Notes under the pieces: model-generated
What the model was told of the DNA's origin: nothing
What the model saw: only the letters and a program-made list of their open reading frames with translations
Database searches by the model: none
Program-made: the position numbers and the translations under genes
From: Anadara kagoshimensis
Lineage: Eukaryota; Mollusca; Bivalvia; Arcoida; Arcidae
NCBI GenBank assembly: GCA_021292105.1
Contig: CM037861.1
Coordinates: 33,751,172 to 33,815,171 of the forward strand
Direction: 5' to 3'
DNA length: 64,000 nucleotides
In this document: piece after piece, positions 10,924-22,391 of the stretch
How the letters are laid out: each line of letters starts with the position of its first letter
Position numbering within the stretch: position 1 is the stretch's first letter

Positions 10924-11607
10924 TGGCTTTAAATCTCCAAGGACAGACGATCGTGATAATTTCAACATGTTATGGAAATATGGTTATCGGCTTCTGTTAA
11001 GTATACATTGTATACAGACGATTCAATATGATATTCTTGATTTCTGTAAATATTAAGCATCGCTTATATATATATACTCTAAGGACCCATTTGTTATTGA
11101 AATGATAAGTGACGTGATTTCAAGACATGGATGCAACAATAACAGATGAAATGGCATTCGAAGTGCTCTTTTTGACAAATTGTTAGGTATTGGGGCAAAT
11201 ACAAATGTACATGGTTGACCAAATAAATAAAGACGAAGACAATCTGCTTTATGGTCTCATTACCACCTGAATATAGCATATAGTTGATTATTCTTGTTTC
11301 AAGAAGCGAACGATAGTATTGCTTGCAAATTAAAGGATGTTAAGATAGAAATAATGCTGGCTGAGTAATGGCTGATGACTTGCTGCAGAAGACAACTCCT
11401 GTGACGTCTATTGCTAATCTTTAGCTGGAGGTTATTAACGGTCACCGGTAACCGTAGATGTGATTTTGGACTTATTCTCCACAATGTTACTTAACAAAAG
11501 AGTTGATTTTGCAACAAATTATGTTTTTAAGTAAATTCTATTTTTAACTGCAAACTAAACTCCTATAACATCGGCAAAAACGATGGTTTCTCGATTTGTT
11601 TACCACT

Positions 11608-11935
11608 GTGGTAGCTCAGTTGGTAGAGTGATCGCTCCGTAAGTGGGAGGTCGTGGTTCGAACCCCGGCTTGGTCTGACCTAAGACTTGAAAGCAGGTAG
11701 TGACGGTTCTTTCGCTAAACACTAAAATTACGTAATGAAAATCACGGTTCTCTCGGATTGGAAATTAAAATAAACGAGGTCCTGTGTCATTGTTGGCGTG
11801 GCACGGTGAAGAACCCTGCTGTATAATGCCGTGGCATCATAGCAACACACAGGCAACATTTCTACACCTTCGTCTACTGCTGGCGACGTCTCGATAGAAG
11901 TGAATTGTTTTGGGATGTTCAATACCACAATTCAA
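11608..11935 (+). repeat. Thr-type tRNA-headed SINE, nearly full length
   Basis: The head GTGGTAGCTCAGTTGGTAGA gives a clear A box, and GTGGTTCGAACCCCGG gives the B box. The anticodon loop around CTCCGTAA resembles a CGU/Thr tRNA. The body runs through AGACTTGAAAGCAGGTAGTG, AACCCTGCTGTATAATGCC and GCGACGTCTCGATAGAAGTG. This copy preserves the full order of blocks and serves as the reference for the truncated ones. Confidence 0.75.
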
Positions 11936-12004
11936 CCCCATTTTGGGTAGTTTTAAGGTACAAACCGGAAGCCCCATATATTATATGTGCCTTTTAACGA
12001 TAGA

Positions 12005-15000
12005 ACTGCAAGTTTCACCATCCAAATGCAACACGCGATCTGATTGGTCAATGCAAATTAGTTATCGCTTCACTGTGCGAAAGTGACAGAGAGTTGAAGA
12101 GGCATCAGAAAACCTTGTATAATTAACTATATCGATGGATTTTAATTAAAAGCCAGGCCTGGATCGATAGAATAATGTTTTAGGAAATGCTCCATGTTGC
12201 CAACAAGAGCGAGGTAACGAAATACTGGAAGCTATCGACGCCTGTTTTCGTTTCTACAGTGTTCGCCAGAAATTTCAAGAATGCAATAATGGAAGCTGTG
12301 AGAATACAACCCTTCCTTCCCCAAGTCAAAAATTAAAATATGGGTTAAGTGGGCTGATAAGTCAGACTAACCTCCCACATACGGAGTGATACTTTTCCAA
12401 TTAAGCTATCGTAGTGGTACACAAAGGAAGAGTAAGTGACCTGAAAAACTAACTTGACACAAAACTACAACGTAAAATTCAAGCCTTGCCATCTCCGGTT
12501 TTATTGTAGATGTCCATCCAGTCGGCCGTGACGAAATCTTCATTAAGTTTAATGTAAGTTGGAAAATTCAAGTGAAAACCGTTTGGTTGAAATGCGTGAA
12601 AGAGGGATATAATTAAGAAATTACCTACACAAGTGTGAAGATTTATAAAAAAAATAAAGTAGGAATTGATAATTTAAGAGTTTATAAAATATTTGTTGCA
12701 TTTTTTAAAGAAAATTGTGCAAAAATACACGGCGTGTTGGGGAAAAAAGCTTACCACTTATAATCCAAAATACAACAATTATACCCCTCTTTTATGCTTT
12801 TCAACCAAATGGTTTTCACTGGAATTTTCCTACTTATATTACCCTTAAAGCATGTGTGTGTACATTACGACGAGAACCTAAAGACGCCCACTATCACTGT
12901 AACCTTGCCTACTGAGTTATGGACCCCAAGTTTTGCACACGGGAAATTTACACGTTGCTGTTAATATATTTGCCAAATCATATTTTGAAGTTATGCTCCA
13001 TACACCAAAACACTATTTTACTTATTATAATTTTATGATTCTAGTAATAACAAAGCTTAAAGTGGTTTTACACGAAGTCCTCAAATTATTGACCGGACAG
13101 TATTTGCAACATACAAAACGAACGGTACACGGACGAACTAATATCAAATTCTATGGTTCCCAAACAAATTTTTTTTTTTTTTTTTTTTTTATTGAGACTG
13201 ATTATTTTGCCTTTTATGTCAAACAGGTATCAAGTAATATTGAAAATTAAAGCATATGATGTTTGTGACCTTGACATTAGACCGGTGACCGCCAACACCG
13301 CATTCAACTTCTGAAATACATTGAAAAGGCTAACTACTGTGCATAAAGGCTATTTTGAACATACATATATTGCGATTAAATTTTTAATTCTAATTTTTTG
13401 TTAACATTTTAATTATATTTCAACACAGAAAAGGCAGACCTAAGTGAAAAAAAATATGTTTTCTTTAAAATCAGTCTTATGTGAGTGTGTACATACCATA
13501 AATTTTGCTATTTTTTTCAATAAAATCAAAATGTTTAAGTAAAAATACTTCTATTAGGTACCTCATTAGTTATATGTAGGTCGTCCTGGTGTGAATTGCC
13601 TTGATTCAATCACACAGGTAAAAGGTACATTCATTTGTAATTTGGGGCCCAAATGGTTAGCTGGAATACACATTTTCTTTCACAAATGTTGTTTTTTCTA
13701 TATACAACATGAAGCATTGGCAAAAATATAATTTTAGTTAGGTCTTTGAATAATGAATAAATATGCACTGTTAATTAGTCCAAGCAATTCTTTATTAGAA
13801 TGTAATTTACAATATTCCATGTTCAAAATAGCCTTTATGCACAGTAGGGAGAACGGCTTTGGTGTCTAAAGAAATACTGAGTGTTGAATATTATGGCTTT
13901 TTACCGCCTGTGACCTCGATTTTTTAGTTATTGACCCAAAATGAACTTTGGAATCTACTCCTGTCATCTATTAAACATCTGAGGACGGTTGGTTGCGATG
14001 CCTACGGATAACGTAACCGTGACAACCAAACGCAGCCAAATGATGAATTATTGATAATGACGAAGTTTGTGGGTTGATCACGCGTACACGAAGTTAAACG
14101 TATATTCTTTTCGAATAACCAGTTTTAGAACATTCAGTCGTATTTTGACTCTATAGTCAGTATGTATACGAATACTCAGGTAGGGTTTGTTGAATTATTC
14201 TTCGTTTATTATGCACTTCGAACACTGAAGTGAAACACTGATATCAGGTCGCCAACATATAATATTGTATATACTATTATTTATCACATAATAGTGATAA
14301 TACTGATTATATCTTTTTTGAACGGATGCATGTATAGTCTAGTAGTTTTCTGTAGGGCGTTTGAATTCAACACCGAATACACATCGATTTGGATTTTGAA
14401 ATTATGCAGTCTGTTGACACAACCATGAGATGTTTTCATGTCATAATTAGGGTAACACTCCACTTTTTATACACTAGATCCGTATAGAAAACAGGTAATG
14501 CATGTACTTTTGAAACAAGTATGAATTCTAGTCGCGCTTGGATGTCAAGTAAATTTAGCGTCCAAAATACCGCTAACTACTTGATCAAAATGTAATTATT
14601 GTATCAATGCTCTAATGGGCCGGTGCAATTCAGATTTGTTTGTGGCGTTGCTATTGCCATCAAAACTAGGGCAAGGTGACCTAGAGTGCAAAATTCTTAA
14701 ACAACTTTCTCAGAAACTGATTATTTGAAAAAAAAATGAAGTGATATTTGGCTTCTCTAGAGTCTTAAGCCTATAGCTTGTTCATTTCAAGAAATTTAAA
14801 CCAAGAAAAAGGATAACACGTTTTTGCGATTAATTTTGTAAATGGTTTCAAATTACTAAGTCCGACTAATCAGCCCACTTAACCCCCATTTTAATTTTTG
14901 ACTTATTGGGGGTTTGTGGTCTGACAGCTTCCATTATTGAATTCTTGAAATTTCTGACGAAAACGGCAGAGGCGAAAACACGCTTCGTTAACTTCCAGTA

Positions 15001-15235
15001 TGTCCTTACATCGCTCTTGCTGGCAACATGGAACACTTCCTAAAACAGTATTCTACCGATCCATGCTTAACTTTTAATAAAAATCCACCGATATCAGTAG
15101 AAACACAGGGTTTTCTCATGTTTCTGATGTCTCTTCAGCTCTCTGTCACTTGCGCATCGTGAAGACATTACTAATCTGCATTGACCAATCAGATCGTACG
15201 TTGCATTTGGATGCTGAAACTCGCAGTAGCACGTT
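12005..15235. mobile_element. Large inverted-repeat (foldback) structure, ~3.2 kb
   Basis: About 365 bp at 12008-12370 is repeated in reverse orientation at 14860-15232. Shared blocks include CATCCAAATGCAACRCG, TCTGATTGGTCAATGCA, AGCTCTCTGTCACTT-type and CCCACTTAACCC. A second, inner inverted pair (CTACTGTGCATAAAGGCTA) lies at about 13335 and 13840. No transposase-like frame is visible. The long terminal inverted repeats suggest a foldback-type DNA element or an inverted duplication. A separate dispersed repeat (14620-14850) abuts the right arm and recurs at 58765-59440. Confidence 0.55.
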
Positions 15236-15239
15236 GTGA

Positions 15240-16250
15240 TGTTTATTTACATTAGTAACTCGGGTTATTAATGGTGTTTTACATTGTGTTTTACATGGTG
15301 TTTTAATACTTACAAAGGGTAACATTAAAATGAATCTATTTAAAATATTTAGAGATATAATTGTAATATGTAGACTTTCAAATTGAGTAGCATCTTTTCT
15401 GTATATTGTTATATTCTTGATCTCTCTCATCTTTTTTAGAACTTCAACTAGTATCTTGGAAATATTATTCTAGTAATTTTGGAATATTGTTTTAGAATCT
15501 CCCAGTATAATTATAAATTATGTATGTTCATGCAGAATACAGTTAAAAAATTAAACCCTATGACAAAATTTACAGTGTAGTCGGGATGAATACTTGTAAG
15601 AGAATTCATTTTAATGGTCTTTGCGGAAAAGTACTCTTGTGTTGAATTTTATATTTAACTTTTATATTCAACAAATCATTGGACCCATGTTCTTATACCC
15701 AATCATACACTGCAAAAACTACCCTCCAAATAACCTCCAACCAAGTTTTCAGAATTTTGTATGCTCCATGTACCGCATGTGGGCAGAGTTATCTCTATGT
15801 TATCACTTAACCACTTTAACCCAGAAGAATCTGTTTGTGATTCCCCTAAATTTTCAAGAACACACTTTCTAATCCGTTATACGTTTTGATTCGTGTAGGC
15901 GTGATCAACCTACAAACTTAATGAAAGTGTGATCATTTTTCGTAACTTGACAAATATAACCAAATTACGATGTTATAGGCGAACTCCCGTTGTAATAAAA
16001 ATCCAATGGATACAGATAACCCGTGTGTAAAATGCGCTAATTTTGTTGATTAATAAATTTAAATTAGCGACAGGATAAAAGTGAAACCGTGATCAACCCG
16101 AATATCTAACTTGATCAAAACATTGTCAAAGTGTTTGCAGAAACTACGGGGATTTGAATGTTGTCATTTGGCAAAGAAACTTAATGCAAATATACATCTT
16201 TCGTGGGCTACATTTTATTTTCAAATTCATGCGCTATAATACAGAACTAA
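15240..16250. other. No gene recognised
   Basis: AT-rich sequence without convincing coding potential. A GTGTTTTACATTGTGTTTTACATGG-like triple repetition sits at about 15270-15305. Confidence 0.5.
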
Positions 16251-16251
16251 T

Positions 16252-16355
16252 GTCATGTGCTACTTTTGAATTTTTATGAAATAATATAATTCAAAAGTAT
16301 CATGTGCTACTTTTGAATTATATTATTTCATAAAAATTCAAAAGTAGCACATGAC
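16252..16355. mobile_element. Perfect 48-bp inverted repeat with 8-nt spacer
   Basis: Arms 16252-16299 and 16308-16355 are exact reverse complements around TCATGTGC. Each arm is itself self-complementary (TACTTTTGAATT ... AATTCAAAAGTA, 12-bp sub-arms). It belongs with the miniature palindromes at 7361-7424 and 36282-36340, which share TGTCAT and TTTTGAAT..ATTCAAAA. Confidence 0.75.
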
Positions 16356-16439
16356 ACTAAGGTCAACTTACCGTCGAAGCGAACGTTTTCAACTGAAAGC
16401 GTGATCCATAAGTCACGTGATTGTCCCCGTGACTGGGCA

Positions 16440-17157
16440 ACCGTAGCCCCTGGACCATAGACACATAGCGGTAAAAGGTTAATGCCTTAACCACTAGGGA
16501 ATCCGGTAGTCCAGGGGCAGATGATGGCTATTGCATGCAATAGAACACCAACTGTACAATACAACAGAAAGAAATCAGATTGCTAAAAGTCAGAAGTATA
16601 AGAATTGAGAGAGCGCCCCGGTAAGGGCGAGTGGTCGAATATCCATCACGAAAATACTCAACCACTTTCCCGTTTGACATCGGAGACTGCTCCGACATCT
16701 ACACCATTCTGTTAAGAACAGCTCGGGAAGTATTCTTGTCATCTACGCGCAATGTTGTGTTATATAAAGATATACGATTTCACTTCATTGTGGCGTCGTA
16801 AATTAATTTATTTGATATTTCCTTTGTAAATGCGTGTTTTATTTTATGTTTAATATGGGTATAAAGATAAAAAATTAAATAATTTTTGTGTTTATTTATT
16901 TCATCACATTGCTGTCGGCTAATTGAAATATTAGATAAAATACAATTAAAATTTATTCTTAGTTTTACCATACCACATAACTCTTTACTACCACTGAATA
17001 TATTTTTAAAGAATGGTGAACACAGTTCCGGGTAGAAAACATGCACGACTTACCTATAGGATTAATTAACTGTAAAACTTGACCATGATAAATACGGACA
17101 ATTAAACAACGCGTTGATAAAAGACACAAATACACACTAAGTAGACACACATACACA

Positions 17158-17188
<31 letters not shown>

Positions 17189-18793
17189 GCGCCTCGACAT
17201 ACACTTTTATACACTTTTAACACACACACATATTATCATGCTTAACGCAAAATTGCACATTGTAGTGCTTAACACAAACACACACACACATAAAAGCACA
17301 TTATGGTCCTGGACACAAACGCGTACATATTGCAGTAGTAGCACATACACACAAAAGTCGTGACAGTGCTTAAGCATACAACAAACGCATACAAATGCAC
17401 ATTGCGTAACGCAAACATGCACATTGCGATACTAAACACAAACACATAGTACACACGCGCGCGCCAAAAAAAGTCGTCGTGGCATACACCTTAAACACAC
17501 ACACACACACACACACACACACCGTGACATGCACCTTGAACACACACACACTTGCAAACTTAAGCTTAATGCAAACTTACACGTTGTGGTGCTTAACACT
17601 GACACACTAACAAGCGCGCGCGTTATGTTTTTACTTATAACAGATTAGGTATGGCATTTTAATTGTAACACTGATTATTAAATGCAAGGGTTCAGAGATT
17701 TAAACGTCTGAGGACGGTTGGTTGCGGTGCAAACGGATAACGAAACCGGAAGAACCAGAACAGCCAAATGATGACTTATTGATAATGATTTATACAAGAA
17801 TGAGTTCAGAGATTTACAACCTTAAGGGAAAGAGGATGGTTGGTCGGTAGTTTTACATCACATCATCAATTTTGCTTCTATGTTCCATGTGGTGCGCAAC
17901 TTCTGGTCTACTTTGCATACATCATTTCAAATTAAAATTAGCAACGGACATGCAAAGTTTATCTTGACAACTAGTAAAAGCCAACGACATTAACACAATA
18001 GTCTTCGTCATTGACCAAGATGAATCCTGAACTATAGAGGCCTTGTGATTAAAAGGTTATGCTCTTAACCACTGGGCAACCGTAGCTTAAGGAAAATGAT
18101 CCCTGGACCATAGACACATAGTGGTAAAAGGCTAATGCCTTAACCACTAGGGAATCCGGTAGTCCAGGGGCAGATGATGGCTATTGCATGCAATAGAACA
18201 CCAACTGTACAATACAACAGAAAGAAATCAGAATGCTAAAAGTCAGAAGTATAAGAATTGAGAGAGCGCCCCGGTAAGGGCGAGTGGTCGAATATCCATC
18301 ACGGAAATACTCAACCACTTTCCCGTTTGACATCGGAGACTGCTCCGACATCTACACCATTCTGTTAAGAACAGCTCGGGAAGTATTCTTGTCATCTACG
18401 CGCAATGTTGTGTTATATAAAGATATACGATTTCACTTCATTGTGGCGTCGTAAATTAATTTATTTGATATTTCCTTTGTAAATGCGTGTTTTAGTTTAT
18501 GTTTAATATGGGTATAAAGATAAAAAATTATATAATTTTTATGTTTATTTATTTCATCACATTGCTGTCGGCTAATTGAAATATTAGATAAAATACAATT
18601 AAAATTTATTCTTTGTTTTACCATACCACATAACTCTTTACTACCATAATATTTTTAACGAATGGTGAACACAGTTCCGGGTAGACAACATGCACGACTT
18701 ACCTATAGGATTAATTAACTGTAAAACTTGACCATGATAAATACGGACAATTAAACAACGCGTTGATAAAAGACACAAATACACACTAAGCAG

Positions 18794-18833
<40 letters not shown>

Positions 18834-19127
18834 GCGCGCCTCGACATACACTTTTAACACACACACACATATTATCATGCTTAACGCAAAATTGCACATT
18901 GTAGTGCTTAACACAAACACACACATAAAAGCACATTATGGTCCTGGACACAAACGCGTACATATTGCAGTAGTAGCACAAACACACAAAAGTCGTGACA
19001 GTGCTTAAGCATACAACAAACGCATACAAATGCACATTGCGTAACGCAAACATGCACATTGCGATACTAAACACAAACACATAGTACACACGCGCGCGCC
19101 AAAACAAATCGTCGTGGCATACACCTT

Positions 19128-19166
<39 letters not shown>

Positions 19167-20385
19167 GTGACATGCACCTTGAACACACACACACTTGCAA
19201 ACTTAAGCTTAATGCAAACTTACACGTTGTGGTGCTTAACACTGACACACTAACAAGCGCGCGCGTTATGTTTTTACTTATAACAGATTAAGTATGGCAT
19301 TTTAATTGTAACACTGATTATTAAATGCAAGGGTTCAGAGATTTAAACGTCTGAGGACGGTTGGTTGCGGTGCAAACGGATAACGAAACCGGAAGAACCA
19401 GAACAGCCAAACGATGACTTATTGATAATGATTTATACAAGAATGAGTTCAGAGATTTACAACCTTAAGGGAAAGAGGATGGTTGGTCGGTAGTTTTACA
19501 TCACATCATCAATTTTGCTTCTATGTTCCATGTGGTGCGCAACTTCTGGTCTACTTTAATTTGCATACATCATTTCAAATTAAAATTAGCAACGGACATG
19601 CAAACTTTATCTTGACAACTAGTAAAAGCCAACGACATTAACACAATGGTCTTCGTCATTGACCAAGATGAATCCTGAACTATAGAGGCCTTGTGATTAA
19701 AAGGTTATGCTCTTAACCACTGGGCAAACCGTAGCCCAAGGAAAATGAACCCTGGACCATAGACACATAGTGGTAAAAGGCTAATGCCTTAACCACTAGG
19801 GAACCCGGTAGTCCAGGGGCAGATGATGGCTATTGCATGCAATAGAACACCAACTGTACAATACAACAGAAAGAAATAAGAATGCTAAAAGTCAGAAATA
19901 TAAGAATTGAGAGAGCGCCCCGGTAAGGGCGAGTGGTCGAATATCCATCACGGAAATACTCAACCACTTTCCCGTTTGACATCGGTGACTGCTTCGACAT
20001 CTACACCATTCTGTTAAGAACAGCTCGGGAAGTATTCTTGTCATCTACCCGCAATGTTGTGTTATATAAAGATATACGATTTCACTTCATTGTGGCGTCG
20101 TAAATTAATTTATTTGATATTTCCTTTGTAAATGCGTGTTTTATTTTATGTTTAATATGGGTATAAAGATAAAAAATTATATAATTTTTGTGTTTATTTA
20201 ATTCATCACATTGCTGTCGGCTAATTGAAATATTAGATAAAATACAATTAGAATTATTCTTAGTTTTACCATACCACATAACTCTTAACTACCATAATAT
20301 TTTTAACGAATGGTGAACACAGTTCCGGGTAGAAAACATGCATGACTTACCTATACGATTAATTAACTGTAAAACCTGATCAAGA
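16440..20385. repeat. Tandem array of a ~1.65-kb repeat, about 2.4 copies
   Basis: The landmark TTGCATGCAA is at 16531, 18184 and 19833, giving a period of about 1650 bp. Each full unit holds tRNA-like AACCACTAGG modules, CCAGGGGCAGATGATGGCTA, a twin-hairpin block (TCGGAGACTGCTCCGA and CTGTTAAGAACAG), an AT-rich part, a long (CA)n/(CG)n tract and an AAGGGAAAGAGGATGGTTGG block. The third unit stops at about 20385. A single dispersed copy is at 39110-40125. No coding content is supported. Confidence 0.8.
17145..17193. repeat. (CA)n-(CG)n alternating purine-pyrimidine tract
   Basis: A CA run passes directly into a run of about nine CG steps (17174-17192), a sequence type known to adopt Z-DNA. 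Shorter CG runs recur at 17456, 17616, 18831, 19090 and 19257 in the neighbouring repeat units. Confidence 0.85.
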
Positions 20386-20514
20386 GAAATATCCGAGAAT
20401 TTTAAAATACATGATGAAAACAAACCTTTTTTAAATCAGTCTATATATTTACAAAATCTACTTTGGCACAGAAACATTCAAAATATTGATTCAAACGACA
20501 TGACTGACAAGATG

Positions 20515-22115
20515 TTACTGTACCGGTAGTTTATATTTTGTCTGTACCGGTAGTGAGTTTCTAGTAACAGAAACTCTGTACCGGTAGTTTTTATTGTGAT
20601 ACTTTAACTTCAGTCTCTCTGGGATACTGGGGAAATTTCTCTTTTTCCAGTCAGAGATTTTTAGTACTTTCATGCTTATTATGCTACCATATGATTTTAT
20701 CTAATTAGTTGTATAAGTATTATGGTAATGCAGCCACCACTTCCTTTTAAACATAACCCCTGTGGTAGCTTAGTTTGTAGAGTGGCTGCCACCCTACTGT
20801 TGTCTTTCAGTCATTGTTCCCTCTTTCCTTAGTATATACTGTGTCCAAGTCAGTTCCATTTTCTTCTCCTGATCTCATAGCTTATGTTGTTAGGTCTAGC
20901 TGTTTTCAATATTTTTTTCATTAGTTATTTTCTGTTGCCATCTTATTCTTAGTATCCTTCTGAGGCAATATGTTTGGAAGCTGTTTGTAAGAGGTATTCA
21001 TCTTTCTTATTCTTTTCCACGTTTTACTTTCATAAAACAATACTGGTCCTACTAATGTCTTAAATAGGTGCATCCTTGTATTTTTTCCAATATTTTTGGT
21101 GTTCCAAATCCTTCTAAGTCTATTTCTTTGAATTTGATTTAAGCCCTATCCTTGATGCCTCCTCAGTCATTTTGCTAGTCTTATCATTCAGGTCTTAGAA
21201 TTTGGAGGATAAAAGTGCTATATCTTCCGCAAACTCAAGACCTAACAATAATGTTGTAAAGTCACTTCTTATTTCTCATCTCACTCCATTTGTTGTTTTC
21301 TTTATCATCCAATCTATAACTATTAGAAAGAAACCCTGACATTACACATCCCTGTTTTACACCACTTTTAATAGCGAACCACTCTGATGTTTCATTTTCT
21401 TCAATGACAGAACATTCGAATCCCTCATATATCCCTCTTATAGCATTAGTGCTTTTGGTTGGAAACCCATAGCTCTTCGTTATCGTCCAAAGGCTCTTCC
21501 TGTGCACCGAGTCGAATGCCTTTTCAAAGTCCACAAAGTATGTGTATATTGGAGTTCTGAATTCATTTGCTTGTTCCAGTATTTTCTCAGGATGCTCTGT
21601 TGTTACTCTCCCTGCATGTTCCTTCCTTCCTGAGTCTCTTGTCCACTCCTGTCTTAATCCTTGCAATGACCATACAGCTATATTCCTTGCTAATGACTGA
21701 TAGTAAACACACTAGCAAATCTCAAGCACATAGATTAATTCTCAGAGGCTAATAATCTTGTTCTTGTCGCGAATAGTAGCTTACGTTTAATAATATTTCT
21801 ATATTATAGCTATCACCCCCTCGGTTCTTGCAATATGAAAATTTGAGTAATAAATTGCCAAAACATGCTACAGTATACGATATATTTTAATGCAATTGCA
21901 AAATGTACTATAATTAAGGGACTATTGGTCTTTAATATTGTCCATAGCATATTTTGCTTCAATAGAAAAGCATGATTTATAATTTATAATTGAATTACTA
22001 AAAGTTCTAGTATAAAACTGAAAATCCCATCTAACTCGCATTAATGGCGTGGAAGAGAAAAGTAGCTACCGGTACAGAAACAATACAGATGTTGGAAACT
22101 ACCGGTACAGTTCTA
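20515..22115. mobile_element. Region bounded by inverted CTGTACCGGTAGTTT motifs
   Basis: Three direct CTGTACCGGTAG motifs at 20518-20603 face two or more complementary CTACCGGTACAG motifs at 22067-22112. They enclose about 1.6 kb that includes the LINE relic. Sub-terminal tandem motifs in inverted orientation resemble the ends of a DNA element, but target duplications were not found. Confidence 0.4.
20770..21720 (-). mobile_element. Decayed LINE reverse-transcriptase fragment
   Basis: The open segment 21262-21666 (minus) reads YTYFVDFEKAFDSVHRKSLW and later SEWFAIKSGVKQGCVMSGFL. These are RT palm motifs of non-LTR retrotransposons. Downstream, in other frames, come LEFAEDIALLSSK (the F/YADD box with D changed to E), NIGKNTRMHLFKTLVGPVLF and a WNWLGH-like block, ending near WQP at about 20795. 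At least three frame changes separate these pieces, so it is dead. It belongs to the same LINE family as 10160-10400. Confidence 0.75.
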
Positions 22116-22391
22116 ACTTTCGACCACGAAAGGAAAACTTGCTTTTTCCGTGTAAATACGAGTTTTGTAACGAGTTAGAGAATGTAAGAATATTTTTCTA
22201 CATATAGGTACTGCTAATGGAACATACAATGTAAAATAATACGTATTTTACATCATTTAACTAGAAGTGAGAAGCCCACGGCTCGACGTTTGATGATGTT
22301 CATCATCATATTTATTATAAAAGTTGACACTTTTCTGAGAGCATATGGCTACCACTAAAACTTTATAAAGTGAAGATGGATTTAATAAAAG

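Noticed and set aside
11611-11690. Possible functional tRNA-Thr gene
   Set aside because: The A and B boxes are good, but the acceptor stem does not pair and the sequence continues into the SINE body found in many other copies.
17207-19190. Cys/Val-rich open frames over CA/GT tracts
   Set aside because: Translations of (CA)n microsatellites (repeated CVCVCV).
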